Assembly: GCA_036513515.1 (NCBI GenBank)
Contig: DATBYW010000113.1
Location: 1 to 64,000 of the forward strand
From: Nephthysia sp036513515
GTDB lineage: Bacteria > Chloroflexota > Dormibacteria > Dormibacterales > Dormibacteraceae
Reading direction: 5' to 3'
Length of the DNA: 64,000 bases
How positions within the stretch are numbered: position 1 is the first letter of the stretch; every line of letters begins with the position of its first letter. A program made the position numbers and the translations under genes. Below the pieces are notes generated by a model. It was not told the origin of the DNA. It did not search any database and saw only the letters and a list, made by a program, of their open reading frames with translations. Positions 32,520 through 41,942 of the stretch are shown piece by piece.

Positions 32520-32573
32520 CCTTCTAGAGGTGGGGCCGCTGGGGTTGCGGTCCCCAGGGCGCTCCGGTGGGAT
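32520..32573. repeat. 54-bp direct repeat, copy 2 (between phosphotransferase gene and dapD)
   Basis: This is the 52/54 identical partner of 31151-31204. Without the insert, the lexA 3' end would lie directly opposite the dapD 3' end with a single copy of this sequence between them. The stem CTGGGG / CCCCAG might have been the shared terminator. Confidence 0.85.
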
Positions 32574-32611
32574 CGCGACGCGCTCCCGGGCGCGGTATCC
32601 CTGCGAGATCG

Positions 32612-33412
32612 TCAGGTCGGGATGCCGTGCGTCCGAAGGGCGTCGTTGAGGCTGACCTTGGCGTCGGTGCTGGCACTTCGCCAGCCGATGATCAGCCCGG
32701 TCGCGACCTGAAACTCGCCCGCCGGATACTGCTTGGCGCGGGTGCCAGGTACCACGATGGCGTTGCTCGGCACCTCGCCGCGATGCTCGACCGGGTGCCG
32801 CCCGGTGACGTCGAGAAGCGGCGTGGACCCCGTGAGCACGACATTGGCGCCCAGCACCGCCCTCTCCCGCACCAGCACGCCTTCCGTGACGATGCAGCGC
32901 GAGCCGATGAAGCAGTCGTCCTCGACCACCACCGGCCGAGCCTGAAGGGGCTCCAGCACGCCGCCGATCCCGACGCCACCGGCGAGGTGCACCCGGGCAC
33001 CGATCTGGGCGCAGGATCCCACCGTGGCCCAGGTGTCGACCATGGTGCCCGGTCCAACCCAGGCCCCGATGTTGACGTAGCTCGGCATCATCACGACGCC
33101 CTCGGAGAGGAAGCTGCCGTACCTGGCGACGGCGGGCGGCACGACGCGAACGCTTCTCAGCGCGTGGTCGTGCTTGAGCGGGATGCGGTCGCGATACTCG
33201 AAGGGTCCGATCTCGATCGTCTCCAGCTCCTTGAGGCGGAAGTAGAGAAGGATTGCCTGCTTGACCCAGCTGTTGACCACCCACTCCCCGCCGACCTTCT
33301 CGGCGCTTCTCAGCCGGCCCGAGTCGAGGCAGCTCAGCGTCTCCTCTACCGCTTCGGCGTCCATTTCCCCGGACTCGTAAGCCGACTCGATTCGGGCGGC
33401 AAGGTCTCTCAC
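32612..33412 (-). CDS. dapD: Tetrahydrodipicolinate N-succinyltransferase
   Basis: The protein has 266 residues. GTG 33412 overlaps the stop of the aminotransferase gene (GTGA). A helical N-terminal part is followed by a left-handed beta-helix of hexapeptide repeats (VNIGAWVGPGTMVDTWATVGSCAQIGARVHLAGGVGIGG, of which MVDTWATVGSCAQIG is the signature). The last part has VVVPGTRAKQY. It succinylates tetrahydrodipicolinate using succinyl-CoA in the succinylase branch of lysine/diaminopimelate synthesis. Last gene of the ymdB-to-dap series, with dapC and dapE directly upstream. Confidence 0.95.
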   Translation of the reverse strand: MRDLAARIESAYESGEMDAEAVEETLSCLDSGRLRSAEKVGGEWVVNSWVKQAILLYFRLKELETIEIGPFEYRDRIPLKHDHALRSVRVVPPAVARYGSFLSEGVVMMPSYVNIGAWVGPGTMVDTWATVGSCAQIGARVHLAGGVGIGGVLEPLQARPVVVEDDCFIGSRCIVTEGVLVRERAVLGANVVLTGSTPLLDVTGRHPVEHRGEVPSNAIVVPGTRAKQYPAGEFQVATGLIIGWRSASTDAKVSLNDALRTHGIPT

Positions 33413-34557
33413 AGGACGTCCTCCAGGATCTCGACGGCGCGCTGGCACTCCTCAAGAGTGGGCACGAGGGCGACCCGGAAGTAGCCCTCCCCCGACGCGC
33501 CGAAGAACGAGCCGGGCGCCACCACGACGCCTCTCTCGAGCAGCCTGGTCGCGAAGCCCTGCGAGTCCTCGCCCCCTGGGACCTCGCACCAGAGGTAGAA
33601 GGTGGCCTCCGACCCGGCGATCCGAACGCCCTTGTGCGAAAAGAACTCCAGGAAGAGCTCGCGCTTGGCGGCGTAGAGGGCTCGCATGCGCTCGACGTGA
33701 TCCTCGCGCCCCAGCGCGACGATCGTCGCCCGCTGAATGAACTCCGGGATCGCCACGCCGGCGAGCGGCCTCCAGAGCCGGTAGCCCCTGAGCAACTCGG
33801 GCGGTCCCAACACAAAGCCGGTGCGGTAGCCCGTCATGGACGAGCGCTTGGACTGGGTGTTGAAGATCGCCATGCGAGAGCGGTCTGCTGTCTCCAGCGC
33901 GGAGGCCGGGCGGGATCCGAAGTAGATCTCGCTATAAGCCTCGTCCGAGGCGACCAGGAATCCGTGCTGTTCGGCGCGCTCCGCGAGGTGCGCGTAGAAG
34001 GCGCCGCCGGCGACGGCCGCGGTCGGGTTGTTGGGGTAGTTCACCCAGAGGATCGCGACCCTGTCCCAGTCGTCCGGAGACAGCTCCTCGAGATCCGGCA
34101 GGAATCCGTTTGACTCGCGCAGCGGCAGGCGCACGACCTCCGCGCCGGCGAGCTGCGCGGCGCGCTCGGGAATCGGATAGCCCGGCTCGGTCACCACCAC
34201 CTTGCGCCGCCGGCTGCGAGGATCCACGGCGATGAAGGGGAGGCTGAAGACCGCCTCCTTGCTACCCAGGGTTGGCATCACCTCGGTAGCCGCGTCCACC
34301 TCCACCCCATAGCGGCGGTGACACCAGGCGGCGATCGCCTCCTTCAGCTCCGGAAGGCCCTCGGCCTTGGGGTAGCGCGACCTCTCTTCGACAGCCGCCG
34401 CCAGCGCTTCCCGGATGGCCGGGTCGGTAGCCTCGTGGGGGTCGCCGACGCTGAAGTCGATGAGGGTCACCCCCGCCTGCTGGGCGCGCTTGCGCGCTTC
34501 GTCCAGGCGCAGGAAGGGGTATGGCGGCATCTCCGTCAGCACAGGGTTCAGCTGCAC
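33409..34557 (-). CDS. dapC: Succinyldiaminopimelate aminotransferase-type class I/II enzyme
   Basis: The protein has 382 residues, a fold-type I PLP aminotransferase. Marks are DFSVGDPHEATDPAI at the substrate loop, LWVNYPNNPTAAV, the SDEAYSEIYF segment and the PLP lysine in NTQSKRSSMTGYRTGFV. Position between dapE and dapD makes N-succinyl-2-amino-6-ketopimelate the likely substrate. GTG 34557, overlapping the dapE stop by 10 nt, begins QLNPVLTEMPPYPFLRL, which fits the family N-terminus. The open frame to 34701 is antisense-like and rejected. The gene symbol rests on context. Confidence 0.9.
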   Translation of the reverse strand: MQLNPVLTEMPPYPFLRLDEARKRAQQAGVTLIDFSVGDPHEATDPAIREALAAAVEERSRYPKAEGLPELKEAIAAWCHRRYGVEVDAATEVMPTLGSKEAVFSLPFIAVDPRSRRRKVVVTEPGYPIPERAAQLAGAEVVRLPLRESNGFLPDLEELSPDDWDRVAILWVNYPNNPTAAVAGGAFYAHLAERAEQHGFLVASDEAYSEIYFGSRPASALETADRSRMAIFNTQSKRSSMTGYRTGFVLGPPELLRGYRLWRPLAGVAIPEFIQRATIVALGREDHVERMRALYAAKRELFLEFFSHKGVRIAGSEATFYLWCEVPGGEDSQGFATRLLERGVVVAPGSFFGASGEGYFRVALVPTLEECQRAVEILEDVL

Positions 34558-35594
34558 AGGAAGCGTCTCAGAACGTCCAGCGACGACATCATCGCCGCCG
34601 TCGATATCCGCTCGTCGCGCTTGTGGGCCAGCTCCGGCTGCCCGGGCCCGAAGTTCACGGCCTCCAGGCCTTGGGCTGCGAACTGGGCCACCGGCGTCCA
34701 TGCCTGCTTGGGCTCCATCTCCAAGTCCCCAATTCGCCGCAGGCGCTCGAGCAGCGGGTTGCCCGAGGGGACCGGGGCGGCCGGAGCGTTGCCCAGCACG
34801 GTGAGGTTGCCCCTCTCACCCACCAGCTCCCGCAGCCGTGCCTCCGCCTGCGAGGGGGATCGCGACCCGGCGTAGCGGTAGTTGAGGCCGCAGGTCACCC
34901 GGTCCGGGATCACGTTGTTGGCCACCCCGCCCTCGATCTCGGTGACGCTGAGCACCTCGCGAAAGGTCAACCCTTCGAGCACCACCTCCTCGGGCTCCAG
35001 GTCCACCAGCGGGCGGAGGCCCCTGACCGCCTCATGGATGGCGTTGCGTCCGAGCCAGGGACGGGCGGAATGGGCCGCCAGGCCCTCGAAGAGCAGCTCT
35101 GCCTTGATATTTCCCAGGCAGCCTGCCTGGAGATGGTTCCCCGTGGGTTCCATCACGACCGCCAGCTTTGCCTCCAGCAGCGCCGGGCAGACCGGGAAAA
35201 GGCCATCGAGCACGTTCTCCGCCAGGGGCAGCTCCTCGCCGCCGAAGATAACGAACAGCGGGTTCAGGGCCAGCGGCAGCTTCCCGAGCTCGGCCGCCAG
35301 CGCCAGCATGACGGCCAGGCCGCCCTTCATGTCCGACGCGCCAAGCCCGTGTACGTAGCCGTCCAGGCGCCGGCCGGGCAGGTTTCCCTGCTCGGGAACG
35401 GTGTCCGAGTGGCCGGCGAGCAGGACGTCGGCGGCTCCGGGACGCCCGAACACGAGCGCGTCCGGCTGGCTGTGCAGCACCTCGAGATGCGGCATGGCCG
35501 CCACCCGCCCGCCGATCCACTGCGTTATGGCCTGCTCCTTGCCGCTCACCGAAGGGATGTCGACAAGGGCCAGCGCCAGCTCGTCGACCGTCAA
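34548..35594 (-). CDS. dapE: Succinyl-diaminopimelate desuccinylase (M20 peptidase family)
   Basis: The protein has 348 residues. M20 metal and catalytic residues appear in order: LLAGHSDTVPE (zinc His and catalytic Asp), GASDMKGGLA (bridging Asp), FGGEELPL (catalytic Glu pair), VVMEPTGN (Glu) and a C-terminal AHKRDERIS (His). It hydrolyses N-succinyl-diaminopimelate to diaminopimelate and succinate. TTG 35594 overlaps the hflX stop (TTGA). With dapC and dapD it gives the succinylase half of the lysine pathway, while dapA, asd and dapB are 20 kb away on the same strand. Confidence 0.92.
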   Translation of the reverse strand: MTVDELALALVDIPSVSGKEQAITQWIGGRVAAMPHLEVLHSQPDALVFGRPGAADVLLAGHSDTVPEQGNLPGRRLDGYVHGLGASDMKGGLAVMLALAAELGKLPLALNPLFVIFGGEELPLAENVLDGLFPVCPALLEAKLAVVMEPTGNHLQAGCLGNIKAELLFEGLAAHSARPWLGRNAIHEAVRGLRPLVDLEPEEVVLEGLTFREVLSVTEIEGGVANNVIPDRVTCGLNYRYAGSRSPSQAEARLRELVGERGNLTVLGNAPAAPVPSGNPLLERLRRIGDLEMEPKQAWTPVAQFAAQGLEAVNFGPGQPELAHKRDERISTAAMMSSLDVLRRFLCS

Positions 35595-36865
35595 GAGACC
35601 AGGTATTCCTCGAAGCGGTGGACCGCCTCACGGGGGGCCCGCCCGCGCGCCAGGGTGCCGCGATCGGTGTACTCGGTGCGCTCGAGTCCGCCAACCTGGC
35701 GCAGCTCGTTCAACACGCCTTCGCGACCGTACGGCACGAGCAGCTCCAGCACCACCATCTCGCCCCCGGTGGCGGCGTCGACGGCCTCCTTGAGCTGTTC
35801 CAGGCCGGACCTCTGCAGTGCGGAGATCGGCACCACCGCCGGATACCGCTGAGCGAAGGAGGCGATGGCCCGGCGCAGTCCGGACGGCCCCAGGAGGTCC
35901 ACCTTGTTGAGTGCCACCACTGTCGGCTTCCGGCCGGCATCCAGCTCTTCCAGCACCTGGTCCACCGTCGCCGCCTGCTCCAGCGCCGCCGGGGTGGACG
36001 CGTCGACCACGTGCAGGACGACGTCGGCGTACGTCACCTCCTCCAGGGTCGCGCGGAAGGCGGCCACCAGGTCGGTCGGCAGCTTCTGGATGAAGCCGAC
36101 GGTGTCGGTGACCAGGACCTCACGCCCGGAGGGCAGCCTGAGCCGGCGGACGGTGGGATCGAGCGTCGCGAAAAGCTTGTCCTGTGCGTCAACGCCGGCT
36201 CCGGTGAGGGCGTTCATCAGCGTGGACTTGCCCGCGTTCGTGTAGCCCACGATGGCGACAGTGATCAGCTCGGAACGGCGGCGGACCGAGCGCAGCTGCT
36301 CCCGCTGGGAGCGCACCTGCTCGAGCTCCTCCTCCACGGCCCGAAGCCGGCGCCGGATGCGCCGCCGCTCCACCTCGATCTGCTGCTCGCCGGGGCCGCC
36401 GCGGGTGCCGATGCCGCCCACCTGCCGGTGGTAGTCGTAGGCGCCGATCAGGCGCGGCAGCAGGTGATGGAGCTGAGCCGACTCCACCTGGAGACGACCC
36501 TCGCGGGTTCGCGCGTGCTGGGCGAAGATGTCCAGGATCAGCTCGGTTCGATCCACGACGCGGATCTGCAGCTCCTTTTCCAGGTTCCGCTGCTGGCGAG
36601 GGCTCAGGTCCTCGTTGCAGATCACCAGGTCGTACTGAAGGTCGGCGCGCCGTTCTCGCATCTCGGCCACCTTGCCCCGACCGACGAAGAGGGCCGGGTC
36701 GACCTGCTCACGTCGCTGGACATCGCTCTCGACCACCTCACCGCCTGCGGTCCTGGTGAGCTCCTCGAGCTCGCGCATCTGGTCGGACACCGTCTCGCGG
36801 CTGGTTCCGGGCAGCAGCACACCGATCAGGTAGGCGCGTTCGCGCCGGGGCTCGGTGGTGATCAA
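35591..36865 (-). CDS. hflX: Ribosome-rescue GTPase HflX
   Basis: The protein has 424 residues. The HflX N-terminal domain ends in GGIGTRGGPGEQQIEVERRRIRRRL (signature GTRGGPGEQQIE), followed by a coiled coil and the GTPase domain: VGYTNAGKSTLMNALT (P-loop), DTVGFI (G3) and NKVDLL (G4). HflX splits stalled or hibernating ribosomes. The TTG start overlaps the miaA stop (TTGA). A miaA-hflX pairing is common in bacteria. Confidence 0.95.
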   Translation of the reverse strand: MITTEPRRERAYLIGVLLPGTSRETVSDQMRELEELTRTAGGEVVESDVQRREQVDPALFVGRGKVAEMRERRADLQYDLVICNEDLSPRQQRNLEKELQIRVVDRTELILDIFAQHARTREGRLQVESAQLHHLLPRLIGAYDYHRQVGGIGTRGGPGEQQIEVERRRIRRRLRAVEEELEQVRSQREQLRSVRRRSELITVAIVGYTNAGKSTLMNALTGAGVDAQDKLFATLDPTVRRLRLPSGREVLVTDTVGFIQKLPTDLVAAFRATLEEVTYADVVLHVVDASTPAALEQAATVDQVLEELDAGRKPTVVALNKVDLLGPSGLRRAIASFAQRYPAVVPISALQRSGLEQLKEAVDAATGGEMVVLELLVPYGREGVLNELRQVGGLERTEYTDRGTLARGRAPREAVHRFEEYLVS

Positions 36866-37767
36866 TTCAGACGCTCTCGCAGGAACCCCAGGATACTGGG
36901 GACGGCGTCATCCTCTGTGTCGAACCAGGTGATGCGGGGATCACGGCGCAGCCAGCGAAGCTGCCGGCGGGCATAGCGCCGGTTGGACCGAGCCATGACC
37001 TCGGGCAGCTGCTCCAGCGTGAGCTCGCCTCGCAGGAAGGCGGCCGCCTCCGCGTAGCCGATCCCGGTCAGCACCGGAGCGTCGGCGGGGACACCACCGG
37101 CCAGGGCGGCTCTGGTCTCCGCCACCACGCCTCGCTCCACCTGCTGCCGCGAGCGCGCAGCCAGCCGCGTGTCGATGGTGGCGAGTTCGGCGGTGAGCCC
37201 GATCCGGAGCGGCGTCCAGGGCGGTGGGACGCGGCGCCGAAGTCGCGAAAGAGGTGGCCCCGCCACCTCGAGGACCTCGATGGCGCGGACCAGCCGGGCG
37301 CGATTGCGCTCATCCAGGGTGGCCTGGCTGTCGAGCTCGTGCAGCCGCCCGACCAGACTCTGGAGAGGCAGGGCTTCCAGCTCGGCCCGTCGGTCCGGCC
37401 GGGGCGGCACCTCGGTCAAAGTGAAACCGTCCATCAGCGCGTCCGCCCAGAGCATGCTGCCGCCTTCGACTATCGGCAGCCGCCCCCGCTCGCTGATGCC
37501 TGCGATAGCTTCGCGGGCCGCCCTCACAAAGTGGAAGGCGTTGAAGGTTGTGGAGGGGTCGGCGATGCCGACCAGGTGGTAGGGAACGGCGGCCATCTCC
37601 TGGGGAGACGGCTTGTTGGTCGCTATGTCCAGCCGGTCGTAGACCTGGCGGGAATCGCAGACCACGATCTCTCCGCCCAGCGCCCGCGCCACCTCGAAAG
37701 CGGCGCGGCTCTTGCCCACACCGGTGGGGCCCAGGAACACGGGCACCTTCAGCTCGCCGGCCGGCAT
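36862..37767 (-). CDS. miaA: tRNA dimethylallyltransferase MiaA
   Basis: The protein has 301 residues. P-loop FLGPTGVGKSRAA at residues 11-23, CDSRQVYDRLDIATNKPSP (the conserved DSRQVY with the catalytic aspartate), PYHLVG, and GGSMLWADALMDGF where many MiaA proteins have GGTGLY. The C-terminal region has LTGIGYAEAAAFLRGE and NRRYARRQLRWLRRD. It adds a dimethylallyl group to A37 of tRNAs reading UNN codons. MiaB, which methylthiolates that base, is encoded upstream in the same operon. Confidence 0.94.
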   Translation of the reverse strand: MPAGELKVPVFLGPTGVGKSRAAFEVARALGGEIVVCDSRQVYDRLDIATNKPSPQEMAAVPYHLVGIADPSTTFNAFHFVRAAREAIAGISERGRLPIVEGGSMLWADALMDGFTLTEVPPRPDRRAELEALPLQSLVGRLHELDSQATLDERNRARLVRAIEVLEVAGPPLSRLRRRVPPPWTPLRIGLTAELATIDTRLAARSRQQVERGVVAETRAALAGGVPADAPVLTGIGYAEAAAFLRGELTLEQLPEVMARSNRRYARRQLRWLRRDPRITWFDTEDDAVPSILGFLRERLN

Positions 37768-37783
37768 TGATGGCTTCGATCTC

Positions 37784-39427
37784 TCAGTAGTTGCGGCGAA
37801 AGTGGCGCCGCAGCTCCTGCCGGTCCAGCACCAGGCGGGTTGGACGGCCGTGGGGACAGGTTATGGAGTTCTCTGCCGCCTCGAGCTCCGTGAGCAGCCG
37901 GCGCTGCTCGGAGATGTCCAGGGGATCTCCGAAACGGACCGCCGAGTGGCAGGCGAGGGACGCCGCGGCGGCCTCCTCCCAGCCTGTGCTCCGGCTCTCG
38001 GCAAGGGTCGCCAGCAGATCGCCGAGCGCCTCGATGGTGCGCCCGGCGGGCATCTCGACCGGGGCCGCCAGCACGCGGAGGCAGCGTGGCCCGAACTCCT
38101 CGAGCTGAAAGCCGAGCGTCCTGAGGTCATCCGCATGGTCTGCGGCGGCAGCCACCAGTGCAGGCTCGAGCTCGACGGTCTCGGGCAGCAGCATCGGCTG
38201 GCTGGCAGCCGCCGCCCCGCGGAGCCGGGCCAGGTAACGGTTGTAGAGAACCCTCTCGTGGGCGGCGTGCTGATCGACGAGGACAACGCCGTCCGGTCCC
38301 TCCGCCACGAGGTATCCAGCCAGCACCTGACCCAGGGGGCGGAGAGGGGCCTCGGCCGGTCGCGGCGTGGTTGCCGGGGTCTCTACGACGGCGGCCGGGA
38401 CCTCGTGAAGCACCGGCGAGCGGAAGTCCCGCAGCGGCGACTCCGCCGGCAGGGGCCGGAGCTGGTAGGGATGACTCCCGGCCAGGGCCGCCCGCACCGC
38501 GCGCTGCACCGCTCCGAAGACGGCGCCTTCGGCGCGGAAGCGGACCTCTCGCTTGGCCGGATGCACGTTGACGTCAAGCTCGCCGGCCGGCACCTCGATG
38601 TCGAGGACCACCACCGGGTAGCGGCCCCGCTCCAGCGCTCCCAGGTAGCACTCCTCCACCGCGAATCCCAGAGCTCGGGAGGCGATCGGCCGGCCGTTCA
38701 CGCCCAGGAGGATGCCGTCCCGGCTGCCGCGGGAAAGCCTCGGCTGGGAGGCGAGTCCCTTCACGCCCTCATCCCCGACCTCGAGCATCTCGGAGGCCAC
38801 CGAGGCGCCCAGAACCGCCGCCGCGGCAGCCCGTGAGCCCCCGTGTCCGGTGGTCTTGAGAGCGCTGCGGCCCTCGATCACGGCTTCGAAACGAACCTCC
38901 GGATACAGAAGGGCGTAGCTCTGCACCACCTTGAGGCAGGCGGCCGTCTCCGTCGCGGCGGTCTTCAGAAACTTGAGGCGCGCTGGCGTGTTCAAGAAAA
39001 GGTCCCGAACCTCGATCGCCGTGCCCGGCACCGGCATCGCGACACCTTCCTCCACGACCTCTCCGGCCCTGAGCCGCAACCGTGCCCCTCCGCTGCGGCA
39101 CTCCAGATCGGAGACCGCCGCCACGCTGGCCAGCGCTTCTCCCCGGAAGCCGAGGCTGCCGACGGCCGAGAGATCCTCGACGGTGGCGAGCTTGCTGGTG
39201 GCGTGGCGCTGGAAGGCGAGCTGCAACTCGGCGGCCGGGATGCCAGTGCCGTCGTCCGAGACCCTGATCAGCGTTCGACCAGCTCCCCTCACCTCCACCG
39301 TGACCCGGCCGGCGCCGGCGTCGATCGAATTCTCGAGCAGCTCCTTGACGACGGAGGCGGGTCGCTCCACGACCTCGCCCGCAGCGATCGCGTCCGCCAC
39401 CTGGGGCGGCAGGAGGCGGATGGTCAC
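37784..39427 (-). CDS. mutL: DNA mismatch repair protein MutL
   Basis: The protein has 547 residues. The N-terminal GHKL ATPase has LLPPQVADAIAAGEVVERPASVVKELLENSIDAGA (marks: AAGEVVERP and ELLENSIDAGA), DDGTGI, RHATSKL and GFRGEALASVAAV. The C-terminal dimerisation/endonuclease domain has DQHAAHERVLYN, ACHSAVR and CPHGRPT. The endonuclease consensus is DQHA-x2-E-x4-E. The final glutamate is asparagine here, while the zinc-site motifs remain. The nicking activity is therefore uncertain. It lies 34 bp after mutS. Confidence 0.95.
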   Translation of the reverse strand: MTIRLLPPQVADAIAAGEVVERPASVVKELLENSIDAGAGRVTVEVRGAGRTLIRVSDDGTGIPAAELQLAFQRHATSKLATVEDLSAVGSLGFRGEALASVAAVSDLECRSGGARLRLRAGEVVEEGVAMPVPGTAIEVRDLFLNTPARLKFLKTAATETAACLKVVQSYALLYPEVRFEAVIEGRSALKTTGHGGSRAAAAAVLGASVASEMLEVGDEGVKGLASQPRLSRGSRDGILLGVNGRPIASRALGFAVEECYLGALERGRYPVVVLDIEVPAGELDVNVHPAKREVRFRAEGAVFGAVQRAVRAALAGSHPYQLRPLPAESPLRDFRSPVLHEVPAAVVETPATTPRPAEAPLRPLGQVLAGYLVAEGPDGVVLVDQHAAHERVLYNRYLARLRGAAAASQPMLLPETVELEPALVAAAADHADDLRTLGFQLEEFGPRCLRVLAAPVEMPAGRTIEALGDLLATLAESRSTGWEEAAAASLACHSAVRFGDPLDISEQRRLLTELEAAENSITCPHGRPTRLVLDRQELRRHFRRNY

Positions 39428-39461
39428 GCGAAGGCCGCCCGCAGCGGGCCGGCGCAGTACC

Positions 39462-41942
39462 TCACGTCTCCAGGCCGGCCCTCAGCTCGTAGAGCTTCTG
39501 CAGCGCCTCCAGTGGGCTCATGCGGTCCGGCTCGATCTCCGACAGCTCCCTCCTCAGGCGGTCCTCAGGGGGCGCCAGCGGAAGCCCCAGCTGCTGCTCG
39601 GGAGGTTCCAGGGGCCGCGTGCGTTCGAGCTCCGCCAGGATGAGGCCGGCGCGCGCGATCAGCTGAGGCGGGAGACCAGCCAGGGCGGCCACGTGGATGC
39701 CGTAAGAACGGTCGGCTCCCCCGGGGACCACCTGGTGCAGGAAGCGGACGGAATCGCCCTCCTCCAGGACCTCGACTCGCTCGTTCTGGACCCTGGTCAA
39801 GCGGTCCGCCAGCGCCGTCAGCTCGTGATAGTGGGTAGCGAAGAGGGTCCTGCAGCCCAGGCGCGGGGAATCGTGGAGGTACTCGACGACCGCCTGGGCG
39901 ATGGAGACCCCGTCGTAGGTGGACGTCCCCCTCCCCACCTCGTCCAGGACCACCAATGAGGCCTCGGTCGCGTGGTTCAGGATGTTTGCAGTCTCGGTCA
40001 TCTCCACCATGAAGGTCGACATACCCGCCGCCAGGTCGTCATGGGCTCCGACCCGCGTGAATATGCGGTCGGCCACGCCGACCGAGGCGGCCACGGCAGG
40101 CACGAAGCTGCCGCACTGGGCGAGCAGGACGACCAGGGCGACCTGGCGCAGGTAGGTCGACTTGCCTGCCATGTTGGGGCCGGTCAGGACCACGATCTGC
40201 TCCCGGGCCGGGTCGAGGAGGGTGTCGTTGGGCACGAAGTTGCCTGCGCCGACCGCCACCTCCACGACCGGGTGGCGACCGCCCGCAATCGCCAGGCGGA
40301 GTCCGGCCGACACCTCCGGCCGCCGCCAGTCCAGCTCCTCGGACGTCTCCGCCAGCGCGGCCAGGGAGTCCAGGTCGCCGATGGCGTCCGCCGAGGCGAG
40401 GAGCCCGGGCGCCGAGGCGGCCACGCGTTCGCCGAGCGCTTTCAACACGAGCTGCTCGCGGGCCACGCGGTCCTGCTGCGCGTTGAGGACCACCGCCTCC
40501 TTCTCCTTGAGCTCGGGAGTCAGGTACCTCTCATGGCCGGTCAGCGTCTGCTTGCGGATGTAGTGCTCCGGCACCAGGCCCTGGTTCGCGTGGCTGACCT
40601 CGATGTAGTACCCGAAGACCCGGTTGTAGCCCACCCTGAGGCCCCTGATGCCAGTGCGCTGGCGCTCGGCCGCCTCGAGCCCCGCGATCCATTCCCGGGC
40701 CGCCCGAGAGGCTTCGACGATGGCGTCCAGCTCCTCGTCGTACCCGGCCCGGATGGCCCCGCCGTCCCGCATGGCCGCGGGCGGATCATCGACCAGCGCG
40801 CGCGCCAGCTCGGCCGCCAGCTCCCGGTCGGGGCGGATGGCTCCGGCCAGCTGGCGGAGCTGCAGGGAGCTCGCCGCCGCGCTCGCTTCGGCGACTTCGG
40901 GCAGCGCCTCCAGGGCTCGGCGGAGTGCCACCAGCTCACGTGGGGTGGCGAGTCCCTGGGCCGAGCGGCCGACCAGGCGCTCCAGGTCCCCGACCCCTCG
41001 AAGCGCCAGCCGAAGCCGGCTTCGATCCTGGCCGGCGAGCTCGGCGACGCCGCCCAGACGGAGCTCGATCGCCTCCACGTCCCGCAGAGGCGCCCAGAGC
41101 CATTGACGCAGCCGCCGGGCCCCCATCGGAGTCCCCGTGCGGTCAAGGAGCTGGAGCAGCGCCGGCAGCTCCAGGTTGCGCACCGTCGCCGCGTCGAGGT
41201 GCATGGTGGTCTCCGGCGAGAAGGTTCGGACGCGGAACAGCCCTGGGTCCAACCGCACCTGGTTCTTCTCCAGGTACTCCAGGACGACGCCGGCGGCGCC
41301 GATCGCCAGTGGCGCCTCCTGGGCTCCGACCGAAGCCGGGAAGTTCACTCCCAGCCGGTCCGCCATGCGGCGGCGCCCCCGGGCGGGGTCGAACCGGTAT
41401 ACGTCGATCGCCGGCGGCTCCAGCAGCTCCGCGGGCGACAGCCGCTCAAGCTCCGCGGCCAGCCTGTCGGCCGGGAGCTGGCAGAGCAGCAGCTCGCCGG
41501 TGGATACGTCGCAGGCCGCCAGCCCGGATTCCGAGCGCTGGGTCCAGGCGGCGACCAGCCAGTTGGAACGTCCGGGGTCGAGGTAGGCCTCTTCCACGAC
41601 CGTGCCGGGGGTCAGAACCCTGGTGACCTGGCGGCGGACCACACGGTCTGGGCTCGCCGCCTCTACCTGGTCGCAGATGACGACCTTCTTGCCGGCCCTG
41701 AGCAGCTTGCCGACGTAGACCTGCCAGGAGTGGTGCGGCACGCCGCACATCGGCTGGCGGCCGTCGCGCATCGGCCTGGAGGTGAGCGTGACGCCCATGA
41801 TCGGGGCGGCCTCGACGGCGTCCTGGAAGAAGATCTCGTAGAAATCGCCCAGGCGGAAGAGGAGGATGGCGTCAGGGTGGGCGAGCTTCGCCGCCCAGTA
41901 CTGCTTCATCGCCGGCGTGTCGCCGCCGGCGCGCGGACTCAC
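39462..41942 (-). CDS. mutS: DNA mismatch recognition ATPase MutS
   Basis: The protein has 826 residues, a full-length MutS1. Mismatch-reading motif F34-Y35-E36 in GDFYEIFFQDA, the clamp region near YNRVFGYYIEVSHAN, Walker A GPNMAGKSTYLRQ, Walker B VVLDEVGRGTSTYDG and ATHYHELTAL. The GTG start overlaps the miaB stop (GTGA). The miaB-mutS-mutL-miaA order is seen in several bacterial lineages. No mutH is expected with this type. Confidence 0.96.
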   Translation of the reverse strand: MSPRAGGDTPAMKQYWAAKLAHPDAILLFRLGDFYEIFFQDAVEAAPIMGVTLTSRPMRDGRQPMCGVPHHSWQVYVGKLLRAGKKVVICDQVEAASPDRVVRRQVTRVLTPGTVVEEAYLDPGRSNWLVAAWTQRSESGLAACDVSTGELLLCQLPADRLAAELERLSPAELLEPPAIDVYRFDPARGRRRMADRLGVNFPASVGAQEAPLAIGAAGVVLEYLEKNQVRLDPGLFRVRTFSPETTMHLDAATVRNLELPALLQLLDRTGTPMGARRLRQWLWAPLRDVEAIELRLGGVAELAGQDRSRLRLALRGVGDLERLVGRSAQGLATPRELVALRRALEALPEVAEASAAASSLQLRQLAGAIRPDRELAAELARALVDDPPAAMRDGGAIRAGYDEELDAIVEASRAAREWIAGLEAAERQRTGIRGLRVGYNRVFGYYIEVSHANQGLVPEHYIRKQTLTGHERYLTPELKEKEAVVLNAQQDRVAREQLVLKALGERVAASAPGLLASADAIGDLDSLAALAETSEELDWRRPEVSAGLRLAIAGGRHPVVEVAVGAGNFVPNDTLLDPAREQIVVLTGPNMAGKSTYLRQVALVVLLAQCGSFVPAVAASVGVADRIFTRVGAHDDLAAGMSTFMVEMTETANILNHATEASLVVLDEVGRGTSTYDGVSIAQAVVEYLHDSPRLGCRTLFATHYHELTALADRLTRVQNERVEVLEEGDSVRFLHQVVPGGADRSYGIHVAALAGLPPQLIARAGLILAELERTRPLEPPEQQLGLPLAPPEDRLRRELSEIEPDRMSPLEALQKLYELRAGLET

